From Aphelocoma coerulescens (taxonomy: Eukaryota; Chordata; Aves; Passeriformes; Corvidae), in NCBI RefSeq assembly GCF_041296385.1, contig NC_091014.1, positions 53,276,078 through 53,340,077 of the forward strand: DNA of 64,000 nucleotides, read 5' to 3'. The notes under the pieces were generated by a model. That model was not told the origin of the DNA. It made no database searches and saw only the letters and a list, made by a program, of their open reading frames with translations. The translations under genes were made by a program, and so were the position numbers. The stretch's first letter is position 1; every line of letters begins with the position of its first letter. This document shows positions 21,931 to 35,100 of the stretch, piece after piece.

Positions 21931-24900
21931 ACTGAGTCTTGGGGGCAGAGCAAAGCTGGAAGAAGTATATACTTGTCAATATCTATGAGCTAGTGGGATT
22001 GTGGAGTCCAGCCTCTGGAAAGCTGATAGGCAGTGCTGTGATTTGACTGTGGAGAAGCACGCACCAACTACAGCAGCCATCAGTCACTAGACATGAGAAG
22101 ACATTAGCAGCTAGAAGAGAGGGCATGGCTGAGGCTATAATTAGTTGAAGTCAGAAGTACAAACAACCTATAGTGTATGCTTATTCCAACAGATCTCTTT
22201 CTCTAGAGCAATCTCATGGGAAAAACATGTATAGACCAACCATTATCCTGTCACAGTTCCCAATAAAGCAAGTGAATGTCCTGCAACAGAAAAATGCATT
22301 TGCCCCCTGCAGGTACTTACACTTTACCTCAAGAGTGAGTCAAATTGTGGACAAAGCAAACAGGGCTGCAGTAAATACATATTTTTTTTTCTTGGACAAG
22401 GGCCACAATACTGAAGGTTGAAAGAGTTTTTTCATTGTGATGGCTTAGCATGGGTGATGAGAACTTTCAGGTACGAAAAAACTGTTTGCAGAAAGGCTGT
22501 ATTTCCTATTTTGAAGCAGGCAGAGAGTTAGCCTACCTCAGTGTTGGTAACCCAGGAGTCTGGAATGTATCAGACAGCCTGCAAACCAAAGCCTGCTTTT
22601 CAGCACCAGAGCAATGTGGCAGGGGAAGTGGCAAGATGAGCTTTGCTCCTTCACCACTTCCTGCTTGTGTTACTCGGAGGTACCCAGCAGGACCATTTTT
22701 ATAATCAAGAGTTACCGATTTCCCATGGCTGGGTCATGTGCCCCACAGCCCAGCGGTGAGGCTGCTAGTGACAAGCCAAGAAATAGCCAGGCAGTGCCAC
22801 ATTAAGCAAGTGCACTGCTGGCAGATGCTCTTGCAGCACAGCTTCTGAAGACCATCAGACAGCTCCAATATAGAAGCAACTTTTCTGATTTCTAAGGTAG
22901 GTTCATCTGGGAACAAAGATCCTAAAGCCACAGGTTCCACTACCTAATCTCAATTCTTACAAAAACACCCAGTCTTTATGGCTTGAGAGGAAGTGCCAAC
23001 TTGCCTGATCCAAAGCATTCATAACCAGAAAGCTCTAGAAAGACACCGTACAAACAAATGAACAACCCTACTTAGGGTTCGATATTTCTTGTCTATTAGA
23101 ACTGACTCAAGATCCCCAAAATAGAAAGTGCTGATACTGAGCAAGCTTCAGAACTTTGCCACTTTAAAATCAAAAAGCTGCTGTAACCCTCCTTCTCCAC
23201 AATACATGCTGTAATGTTCCTCCTTTGACACACAACCCAGGCACTGAACTACCTGTGTAACAAGGATCCAGGGCCTGGCTCTGAGACAGCACAACTTAAA
23301 CTGATGAGAATGTGCTGGGAAAAGCCTGCAGGGCAAAAGCTCTGCAGCTGCACCAGCATTAGCCCAGGGATTCCAGAGGAAAACCACCAACACAGGAAGA
23401 TATAAAATCTCAGAGGAAAAACAAAATCATAGTTTAGTTGGGATAGTCAGTCTAGCTGAGGACCAGTCATGAATCATTTGGGTCATTGAGTTGAGTTGTC
23501 AGTGCCATCAGTCCTGAGCCAGCTGGTGGCAGATGGCAACCATGGAGGTTGACTCTTCACTTCTGATTGATGCCTGCAAAGAATCTTTGGGTCCCTTTAC
23601 ACAGGTGAGGGGTATGCTAATGTTTAGCCTAATATTTCATTAAATCCTAACTAGGTTCTGTGTGTGTTAACTGTATAAAGCAGTTATTTATTGGCTAAAT
23701 TTTCTATTTCCTGCTTGCAGAGTCCCTTTGCACTTGACTAAAGATCTCTGAATAAAGTGATCCACAAGAGGGGCCATAACATCACTGGATTTTAGTTCTG
23801 AGATTTGTTACAATCACTTCTAACTATAAAAAGATGTTTACATGCTTCCTAGTGGATTCTGTTAGCACTCTCTTCTTTGCTGCTTATAGGTATATTTATA
23901 TCCATGTGACTGATGAGAGCTATGAAGCACCAAGGCAAATTTTTGGCAGTCCACAGAGAGTTCTGCTTATTCAACATGAATCTGTTCTAGAGCAATTGGG
24001 ATTGCTTCAGTGTCAGGGCCTCCCATGTAGGTCTGAGTAGGTAGCTGAGCTGAGATCCACTGTATGCCTGCTGTTCCAACCTACTGCCTTAGGCTTTCAA
24101 TACACATCAATACTGAACCACAACACCCTAAAGCACATTGGTGCTTTATTCTCAGGCTCCAGCTTTCCAGCTGTTCCAAACATTTTCACCCCCTATGCTC
24201 CCTGTCAACCTACTGATGCTCTTTAATTCTTACTTTTAATACCTTTTGCAGATTAGGGTCACCCTCTGTCTTACTCTTATTCCAAAAGTTTGGTGTTACC
24301 CTGCAGGTGCATCTTGGGCCTGGATTTGAGAACTGCCCTCTGTTCTTGCATTTTTGGAGCTTCAGTCTGTAACCCCCCCCACAGGCAGTGTCAGCCCCAT
24401 TGTCTGCTAACAGAGCATACGGGTATTAAATTGGAGGGGAATTAACCCCTACGGGAACTGGTTAAACAATGATACTCTTTCATGGAAGACAATTGAAGAA
24501 ATAGACTAAACGAGAATTACTTTAATAAGGGTTGTTTTTCAATGTTTTATCTTGCAGTGGTGGCCTGCTGCAGAGAGATCAGAGCCAACAGCGCAGATGG
24601 ATCCTGGAACTCCTAAGTGCAGACCATTAATCCCAGCTTGAGGAAAAGAACACACTTTAACACTAAACTATTTAAATACAAATCCTGTCTTTGATTCTGT
24701 CCCTTAGATACAGATGAGACAGTGGGGGTTCTCTCTGCAGGGGGCAAGAGAGTAGAAAACCTTTCATTTTTCAATATCACAAACGTTAAAGGTGCTACTG
24801 GAATTTGGCCCCCTCCAAAGGAGAAGAGTTTGTGAAACAGTTAAAATCTTCCCTCTCACTTCCTTTTCAATTTCAGCAATCCCAGCCTCAGGGAGAGACC

Positions 24901-27900
24901 AGGAGGCAGATACCTCTTCAAACAATCTACAACGTGGATTAAATGTGCCTTTCATTGCCAGCAGCTGGATTTAGAAGTGGCTCAAACACCATCCACAGTG
25001 TTGGCTGTGTTGATAAATCAGCAATGCAGTAATGCTCTGGCCTTAAGCTCTTCCCCCACCAACTCCTAAAGCAACACTAGCCAATAATCCTGTCTTTGAA
25101 CTCCAGCCTACCACTTTTCAGCACCTGAACTTCAAACCAGCTCTGTTCTTCTGAAGCTGTTCCTCCCTCCATCTGTAACTTGAGAATCCCCACTCTACAC
25201 GGGTCAGTGTTGGGCCCTCATGAAAACTCCCCTCCCAGGAGCCCATTCTTTCCCTCTCTGCGTGCATGTGACTCTGAGCACCACCTCACAACACAGACAG
25301 ACAGGTAATTTTTCACTATTATCATAACTTCCATTTCTCAAGCACCTTTTATCCCAAAGGACAGTGCTGCAGTTTGCAGACAGAGCAACAAATTCTGCTT
25401 TTAACTGCATGGTGCAACTCCTTTAAGCTTTTGATAACCAAGGACAATTTTAGACTGTGCATAATGTTCTCTGTGAAAATCACCTTTGTAGAGAGTTTAG
25501 CACGAAACATACGCAATGTTCAAAGAGGAATTTTTCAGTTCCGAGTGTGAGTTGACCAATACCCTTCATTTTGTGCTGGCTTTCTGCACGCAGGTGAATT
25601 TTCTCCGTGGTTCACCTCTGTAACAGGGCAGATCCAAGAGGCACATTACAGCAATTCTGTGGGACTGGTGCAACAGAAGATTCACAAAATGAAAAGTGAG
25701 AAGCAGCATGGCTTTCAGAGCACAAGGTAGGCATTTTAATTTGGTGGAACGCCATTCCCTGAGCAAGAACATCAGTGTCTCTGTTGATGGAAAGTGCCAT
25801 GGCCTAAAACATGTCAGCGAGCAACACAGTCTGACAGCAAAGTCTCAGAATTTAACATCGTTACCCTACACCATGTTGGTTCCAAATTCAGCAGTAACAA
25901 TGCCAGGGGAAGGTCACCACCTATGAAGAGTTCATCACTCGGGGACTGCCCAGCCTCAGCCTTCCCCAACCTCACCTATTTACACCAGAAAGAGAGCAAA
26001 ATTACAACAACGTGCTTGCTTAATGGAGCCATATGAAAAAAAGTTTTCATTTGTATGCCTGTAGCATAAAAAATTGCACACATCTCCAGTCCGAAGCTTT
26101 ATCTACTGAGGTTTTGCACCAAGATATACAGCACGAGCTACTGTGTCTTTGTTGGGCTCTGCAAGAACAACCTATTGGACTGATGAGCAACCGGGGACAG
26201 GATTCAACCCTGAACATCCGTACAGAAACTCCAGATGACATTTCAGCAGAAACAATGGAAAAGGGACCTGTAATCTAGAAGGGCTGTGGCAGATAACAGC
26301 TTTGTTTTCACCAGCTAAGCCACATACAAGTGGCATGGGAATATTTAGCTCCAAAAACACAAACCTTTCGGTACGGAGTTAACAGTGCAGCTTCACTGAC
26401 TGTCAGTGATAAGAGGGTAAAATTTATAAGGGAGAAAAAGTCACTAAAACACTCAGAAATGTTGCACAGTCTTGGCTATTCCACCACCCATGGCAATGCA
26501 TAGCATTTGGGTTGAACCTGTGTGCAAACAAAATAAGCCTCGTAGGAACTGGATTCACAGAACAAACAAAAGCAGTCGGTAAGAAATGTCCCAGACTAGG
26601 ATGGTGCTTAATCTCCCTAGGGAACTCATGTCTTCTGTGCTACTTCCCATCATGACGGATTTGAGCTGTGCAGCAACATGGGAAGCTGGTGCAACAGCAG
26701 ATCCAAAGAGAGGACCACATGATACTGTATATGATGCAGTACCACATGATACTGTGACAGCATAAAATCCCAAATCTTTGCTGTGCTGGATGGGTCCGTG
26801 TAGGGGGACTAGGGTGCTGGTGAAATACCTCCTTCTGCTTGCCTCCCTTCTCCCTCAGATTCCAGCTGGTCAGATTTGGCAGAGGCATAGGGATTTGTCC
26901 TGCAAAAGCACTGCCCTGTTGTGAAAGCTGATAAACAAGATGGCCTCGGGATCCCATGCTTTGCCACTACTGTGCAGTACTTCACCTTTCCTTCCAAAGC
27001 CCCCCTTTCCTCCCTTGTACCTTGTCCCATCCAGCTCCCCCCACTCCAGTCTCAGAGCTACGCTCAGCCCATACCTTTCAGCAGCTCTCCTCTCCGCTGG
27101 CACTTTGCTCAAAAGCAGGAGGTGCGTTATCGCCTAGGGCACGGAAGAGACGGAGGGCTGAGGCTCCTCCCTGCAGCATCAGCGTAACACATCAGTAATG
27201 GGTCCATGTGTGTGGATGGCGACAGTCAAGAGTGGGCATGGGGGACAGAGGAACAGAATTGTGTCTGTCCCAGGACACATTGGGGCATGGACAGTTTCCA
27301 GTCTCTAATGTCAGAAATATTTGGTACCCTGCATATTGAAAATGGTGGTATCAGTTCAAAAGGAGCTGCCTTTGGCTGCTGCTTTAGCCCAGGGTGGTTT
27401 AACAGATGAATAAAGAAGGGTCCCTCAAAAAATGCAAGTTCTACCCAAATAAGTTAACTAAGCTAAGTTAACTGAGAAGCCGTAAGTCCGTTAAAAAGCA
27501 TATCTTGAGGAACAAGTAGCTAAAGACATAAAAATGTGTAATAAAATTCTTTTCAAAGACAACAGAAGCAGGAAGCCTGCCAGAGTGTGTCTGTAGGGCC
27601 AACAGATGATTGAGATGTAAAAAGAATGCTCAAAGAAGATAAGGAGGAAGCACAAAAGCTAAATGAATTCTCTGCATCCATGCATCTTCCATAGGGATAC
27701 AAGGAGGTCCCCACACTGGGGTTTTCTTTGTAGAAAAAAACAAGGGGAACCATTTCAAGATGAAGAATTGGAAGAAAAGGTTTTAGGAAAAAACAGTAAA
27801 TGAACAAGAGTAAATTCAAGAATTTGTTATTTTAGAAATCTTGACTGGAATCCAAACTGAACATGAAATAATAAAGGCTAAGCAATTAAACTGTGGCATA

Positions 27901-28100
27901 CAATGCCAGGCTTAACTCAGCCTCAGTTCTAGGGAAAAAGCAGCAAACACAATGCCAGCGTTTGAGATGTGTTTTGAGGAGATGCAAGGCACAGGTCTGA
28001 CTTCCTTATGCCTGAAATCGGTAGAAACAATAATGACGAAAAGAATTACTGGCTCTAAGAGAGAAATAACATATCAATTCCTCATTACATAGCTTTTGTA
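21931..28100 (-). other. Upstream part of GRAP2 locus (5' intron or flank), no coding exon seen
   Basis: No protein-coding exon recognised. The only promoter- or exon-like spot is near 27.07-27.19 kb, listed separately. The rest is unique-looking, AT-moderate DNA. Confidence 0.45.
27075..27190 (-). other. Candidate non-coding first exon of GRAP2
   Basis: On the minus strand a purine-rich stretch ending GAGCTGCTGAAAG is followed by a donor-like GTATGG at 27074. The local sequence is GC-richer than its surroundings and lies 5.1 kb upstream of the ATG exon. This is inference from a splice-donor match only; the promoter cluster at 48.7 kb is an alternative. Confidence 0.2.
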
Positions 28101-28109
28101 GAAGGAAGT

Positions 28110-29170
28110 TGTATGGCATGTATCTAAGTTCTTTGAAGGAGCTGATGAGCATGTGGATAGAGGTGATCATTTGATAAAACTTGCATTTCTACATCATTTT
28201 TGATGAAGTCTCTCACTAAAGACTCTTAAAAAAGCCTCCTAAGTTCTCAAAGAATAGGAGGGAAGGTCCTATAGAGGATTAAAAGTCAGGAAACAATTTG
28301 TGCTGTTCAAAACATTCATAAATGATCTGGAAAACACGAAGTGACAAAACTTACCGATGAGAAAAAATCCAGGGTAATACAAATTAAATCTGATCACAAA
28401 GCCTTGCAGATGGTTTTAAAAATACTGTTGAAATGCAAGATGAATCTCAGTTCTTATGATAGCAAAAGCAATGGACACGGGACAAAACAAACATAACTAC
28501 GTGAACACAGCAGTGAACTTAAATTAGAAATTACCACTCAGGAAAGACACCTTTGAGATGCTGTTTGAGTTCTACCAAAGTGTCAGCTGAGTGGAATTCA
28601 AAAAGGCAGGTTAGGAAGCGTCTGGAAAGTGATAGAAAACAAACCAGAAGGCATCATCTTGCCACTGTACAAGTCCCTGGGGCACCTGCTTGAATATTTG
28701 TCACTTGAATACAGCAGCTAGTTCTCATCCCTCCATCTCAAACACAGAGACAGTAGCATTAGAAATAGCAGATAGAAAGCAATGAAAGATGACTGAAGGA
28801 ATGGGAAGTTTCTGAACAAGGAAGGACCAAATAAAAAACTGCGATCCTTCACCCTTAAAAAAAGTTGTCAGAGGGATAAATGCAAAAGCAATGTCAGAAA
28901 TAAAGGAGAATCATGGAAGAGCTAAACCAGGAGATTTTTATCCATCATTTCTCATAACATAAGCACTAGGAGTTCATTCCAAGAATGTCAGAATCTGGGA
29001 GGCCGTAGGGAAAGAAGCTTTGACATGTACTTGTCCTGTTCTTACTCTCCTTCCCCAAACAGCTGTTGCTGGGCACAGCATCACGGACTGTGAGGAACTT
29101 TAACCTGACCTTTCTTACAAGCTGTGGCACTTTACCAAAAAACACCCCCATGTGCTAGTCCAAGACAACT
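28110..29170 (+). mobile_element. Ancient CR1 LINE relic: ORF2 reverse-transcriptase 3' half
   Basis: Strongly diverged but collinear with the 3' half of amniote CR1 ORF2. In order I can match GAACATGTGGA-type sequence, GTCTCTCACTAAAGACTCTTAA, ATAGGAGGGAAGGTCCT, TTCATAAATGATCTGGAAAA (translating FINDLE, an RT motif), TACCACTCAGGAAAGA, CTGTACAAGTCCCTGGGGCA with GAATATTTG (YKS...LEY), and TTTCTCATAACATAAGCACTAGG before the 3' UTR. Numerous indels break every frame, so it is inactive. It looks like the old CR1 type shared with turtles and crocodilians rather than a recent avian subfamily. Confidence 0.82.
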
Positions 29171-32100
29171 GGTCCAGCAGCAGGCTGGTAGGTGGCAGTC
29201 CCCCCCCCACACACTGCCTTTTGGGGAGGCAGTAATCTCCCTGGAATATCTGCAACTTAAAATAGGGGTAGTGTGAAAATTATGAAGGACTCAGACCAGT
29301 CAGGGGTAGATACAATGAAAACATACAATGAATGAAAAAATACAATGAAGGGGATAATCACCAATTATTTTGCTGAAAAAATATACAGGTTCAGAAGGCA
29401 GGGGGCTAAAGGAAGAGTACAGCAGTTAACTCTTGCCATGTAGTGAAAAGATTTATGTGTAGCTATCAATACAGGAGAAATATAAATTTCTGTATAGGAA
29501 GGTGGGACACCAATCCCCACAGTCTTCCTGGGTTTAAGCTCTGTGCTTTCTTGTGGTCTGTGAATGGCATGGCAGATTACATTACGTTACACACTGGAAT
29601 GACCTGATTTCCCTGTTTTCTACCATGATGTGATCTAATGGGCCCCCCAGCAAGAACGCTGCTGGTGGCTTGTCACTCATGCTCGCTGCCTGACAATGTC
29701 ACAAAGCACTGCATGGATTCCTGTTATGTATCCAGAACTATTGCATTATGATATTAAATCTACTAAATGTCAAGCCATAAGAGATGGGACCTTCTATACT
29801 ATAAACAAAACACTCAATACTGGCAAGCTCCCAACACTGAGAAAGGATAGGAAATAGGATCAAATAGGGAATAACTCTCTTCTTTTTCTTCTCCATTTCT
29901 GTATTCCTCCTCTGTCACAGTTACGGTAACACATTAACCTCTTCACCTTGCAGAATACATCCATCACAGCTATGCTGAAAAATATGAAGAAACATCCAGA
30001 TACTTCAGCCATAAGTAGTGGAAACAAACCTAATAGGAAGGACATCAGATTCCATGCTTTTGTGTTTTAGCCAATCTCTACCAGACAACTGGGTAAAACC
30101 CAGCCCAGGCAGAAACTACCTGCTGCAGACTTCTTTGTCATCATCTACTACTGACACAATCCAGACAGGATGGCCAAACCACAGCTATGATACAGTCTGA
30201 GAAGATCTGGATTTAAAAAGCTTGATGCAGATAAACTTACACCTGCTTTTGCAGTTAGGTGAGTGACCCAAAATAGATGCGTCTGCAAACATGTCTGAAA
30301 ACTGCCTAAGAACACGCTGTCTCGCAAAAATCTTAGTAATTTCTTGCTGGCCTGAAATTTTCAAGAGAAGAATCTTTTTCCAAGACATTTTATTCACTTT
30401 ATTTTCTATCTGGGAAGCATGCAGACAGCCAGAAAGAAAATCAAAGGGAAAAGAAAAAGCAAAGAAAAAGGAAAAAAGGTTATTTCCAACAAAACATATA
30501 CATCAAATATTTTGTCTATTCTGAATTGAGTTGATAATATATAAAGAATTAAGTGGCCAGGTTTTGTTACCCTCAAGATAAACTACTTCCCCATGTTCTT
30601 AGTTCGTTTCCAGAAAGTAACACTGTCAACAAGGGAAACAGAAGTCAAAGTGTGGAAACAAGGGAGATTTCAATTGTTGTAAGTAATTGTTGTAAGTGAT
30701 AATTCAGCATCTGTGGAATTGGGAGCATTAGGACTGTAAATCCACATAAAGCTGAATGTTATGAACGGAAGCTGTCTAGTCTTTCCCAATCTCCCATCTA
30801 TTCCTGTTCCCACATTCAGATATGCTGCACACAGAGCAATTCATCCTCTCACAGCTTTGCTCTCTGCAAACAGCTGCTCAGGCTGTCCACAGTGACAGGT
30901 CATTAGTGGGCAGTTATTTTTTCAGGACTGAGTGCACAGGAGTGGCAGTGCTATAAAAGCTTCCCTGCAGAGCTCTAAGAACTGATCTGGGAAGAGCTCT
31001 TTCCCAATTTGCTTTGCTTCCTGTTAGCAAAAATTGTCTTGAAAGCTCTGTGTCTTGTTGCTCACCTGCAACAGTCCTCTTTGATCATGTCCCAGGATTT
31101 TCAAAAACTCAGTCATCAGCATCAGTTGCAAAGCTATTGCTATTCTAGTGCTGATCTTGTCACCATCACCCTCACAAACCACATTCAGTTTAGCTGATAT
31201 GACTACAGCCTACTGTGCTTGCACAAGTGGTACAATTATTTCAATTAAAGGTGTGAAGCCAATTCTCTTACAGGAATAAGCTTTAACTGTAAGAGCACCG
31301 TTCTTATTCTATGGTTGTGCATCCAACCAGGAGAGTGTGCAACTTAACTGCCTGGTCCCATCCACGTAGCACCTTTATTGCAAGGAGATGTGGCTTTAAT
31401 TCTGAACAACAGCATTAATTTGCTATTTAATTCATACAATGCTTCCCATCATTCTGCTAATTGATCTCCAAAGATACCCCCTACCATTTCAGCTGAGGAG
31501 CATCTATGCACTTCTGAGAGATTTTTCTTTGGAAATTTATGGCTATATTTATGGCCTCTACTTTCCTATTCTAAAGAAGTACTGGCAAACTTGATGATAT
31601 TTAATATTTTCGTCAAATCCTTTCAAAGCTGCCAACTTTTTCTTCTACATTCTCTACTCCATAATCCCTGCTACTGAATTATTAGTGTCTCTCTAGTAGC
31701 TTCTTGATACTAATCAGTCAGGTTCTCTACCTTCTACATTTGTATGGTGATTACACTGAGCTGGTTTTGTGACATCCCAGGTTATCATCTTGACAGCAAT
31801 TACAAGACCACAAAAATTGAACTGTCACAGAATCAACTGGAGTACCAGAGGAGGAAGGAGTAGATTACAACAGAAAGGAAGAAGTTTGACTTATTTTTCT
31901 TCACTACAAAATAATTCTGGATTGCCATAGATTTTCTTTAACTGCTGCCCAAGAGTCCAGACAGGAACAACTGCCTTACAGCTTCTGTGTTGCCAGCTGC
32001 TCTGACGGCACACAGCCAAAGCATGCCTGCTGTGTTCTGTAGTGTTCCATGTCTGAGGTTTCCAGTTTAGGCCCATGAACTGGGTTTCAAGGATTGGCTA

Positions 32101-35100
32101 TTGGGACCAAAGAAGATCCAGCTCACTGTCAAGGAAGCCTCTGTTCACCACACAGGAATTTGTACTTTTCACTTGGAAATCTGGACGAATCTGCAAGCCC
32201 AAAGAAGGCTGGAAGCCACAGAACAAGAGGGACAGAATACATTCCTCATAACAGCACATTTTCCAAGCCTGTCCTACATTCATCTCACCTAAGAGGAAAA
32301 AAAGGCCAGTTACTCAGGGCAAGGGACCATAGATCCTGTAGCCTGACCTCTGCTCTGGAGCCTTCCACCAGCAGAACTAGTTTCTGATCTTCCTCAGCAT
32401 AGAGAGAGGTCTAAGAAAACTTTCTTCTCCTTGCTGGTCTCTTCAGAGCCAAAACTTTCTTCTCTTTGCTGGTCTCTTTCAGAGACTCTTAGGTGTTAAT
32501 CAATTGATCATCATCTGTGAACTATACTAAGTTACAACAGCATCAAATTTGGCACGTCTCACTATATAATACATTGTGCTAATTCTTCTTTACAGTGTTC
32601 AAATCTTAAAACACAGAAGCACTGCTACTGATCAAAAAAAGCACATCTTCCTGGTCCTTACAATTTATTACCATCCCTTCTGAACACTAACAAGTACCAA
32701 AGTAAGTCCTAGAAGCTGTTTCAATGGTACCCCGTGCATCCCTGAAAGACAAGCATGACAAGAACACAGGAGTCAGAAGTCTAGGCTATTACAATTATGG
32801 CTAATTTTGAAATAACACTTAAAATATGAGCTACAGACAAGCTAAGCAAGGGTATCAAGCCAAAATCAATGTGGGTTGCGTGAGCTGCTGATTTTCTTCT
32901 TTACTGCATGCAAAGACAGTAGATGGAGAAAAGAAGGGAGAGAAAGGAAAAGAGATTCTACTTCAGCGATTTGAATCCAGTGCTGAAGTGTTCAACAAAA
33001 CATTCCTTTCCAGGATTTAAATTTTCCTTTGATGAGCACCTTTTGACTCAGTGGGATTTGCAAAGCTTCCATTTGAAGCTAGCAAAAAGTGACCTCATTC
33101 CTTATTTCTTCTCCCTCCCTGCACTACACCCCTCTAATCACGATTAATATATCTAAACACGCCTGATTAAGCCAGACAGATGATGGGCTCCTAATCTGAA
33201 CTGATCAGGACTCTGGAGCCGCCAAAGTGAACCTGCTGTCTCTCTATCAGACAGAGCAATAAGGGGTCGGTAATGCAGACCCATTAAATGTTTCCTACAG
33301 AATGAATTTTCCCTGACTGCTCCTTAAGAGCAGACACTTGAGGAATGCCGCCTGATGGGAAGTTGCTTTGAATCGTTTCTTTTAGCACAACTGTCGAGCA
33401 GCTCCTTCTCAAGCCCTCCAGACAAACAACTAAAGTATGAAAAATGTAGCCACTTCCTTCTATACTACTTTATTTTAAATCTCCTCATACCTTATCTTGC
33501 TAACTGCCTCTCAACTTCTCTCATCTTTTCTTGGTAAACTTCAGCACTGACTGATATATGGTGTACTGCAAGTATGTGGTTATCAGAAAACCAACCCTGT
33601 TCCCACTGTGCCTGTGTGTGTATGCAAGTAAGGGATCTGCTTCTGTGTACAGGTGGAGCTTGCACTTTGTGAATTCATAAAATTGAGGCCTGCAACAGAC
33701 CACTATGATCAATACACCGTATCAGTACACCAAATGAACTGTGTTCAGCATATTTGCACTAATATTGAAGGTTCATTGAAGGATACATGGATACAGGGCA
33801 GAAAAAGAGCAAAATGTACACCTCTGAATTTGTTCCAGAATCTAGGCACATGTACACACACCTGCTTTAATGCAGGTGTAGCCCTTTACAATCTTTATCC
33901 TCTGAGATCAGTCAAGAGGGATCAAGTGGGCATTTGACCATGTTTGGGCTCTGTGAAATCCTGTGACTATTATTCTAAAACTGGTCTTTGGTATAATTTC
34001 AAGTACCTTCAAATCTTCTCTGAATCACACCAGCTGTGAACAGCTCTGGGGAATTCTGCTAGCTGCAAGTCAGACAGAGAGTTATACTTCTCAAATCAAT
34101 CATACAAGAGACTGGGATGAAGAGTAATGACATATTTCACACATTTATGCTATCAGGGAGGACTTTTCAAAAGTCACTTCCAAAGCAAAAGAGTAAAAAC
34201 AGAAACAAGAATCTGGTACTATCAGATTTGATTAAAAACAACCAGCCACAGGCAATAAAACCCACCTACAACTAAATACAGATACTCCAAGGTGCTTTCC
34301 TTGTATTTGGGTTTCAAAATACTCAAATTGGGAAAAGAATACAAAATTGGGAAAGAATACTCATGATTCCTTATTTCCAGCTTTGACTGTCAGAGGATTC
34401 AAAAAAACATAGTTTCCAGCATGCTGTTCTATAAATCTGAGCTCTTGCACTGTAACTAAGAGCTGAGGAATTCTGGTGTTCATGCAGGTCTGCATATGAA
34501 TACACACTGGATGTGCACGTGAATGTTAACTTCCCTTTATCTACGCGAAGTCAGGCACTTTGAAACGTGAAAGGGAAATCTAGGGAGAAAACCCGTAAAT
34601 ATTTGTGCTAAAATAGGAGTAAGTTCACCTCATGTCGTTGGTTCATTTCCACAGCATTTATGAAATTCCTCTTTTCTATGTAAAAGATGAAAGATGCAAC
34701 AGAAGGCTATAAAGTCTTCCGGGCCTAGCACAGCCTAGAGAATTCATTACTAAGGCATTAATCCAATCTAGTAAAAATGGTTTTTAATCTTGGACTCTGT
34801 ATAGGAGCAATACATTTGAGTGGGATATGTGAACAAAATGCTATGAAAATCTGCTCTTATATACAGCTGGGTACAAAATACTATGTTTCCAATCAGCTAC
34901 TGCATGTTTCTTTGATAAGGCCAGCTGATAAAAATTTGTCTAAAATGGGAAGAAGAGCAAGATCAGTGATTAAACTGTTATTTTCCTTGCCTTTTTTTCT
35001 TTTTTCATTTTTGTAAGATTAGTCCTGTCATCACAGATGACAGAATCCGGAACTCCAGTACTAAAATTAAATTGTGTGCCAACAGATATGATTTTGCACA

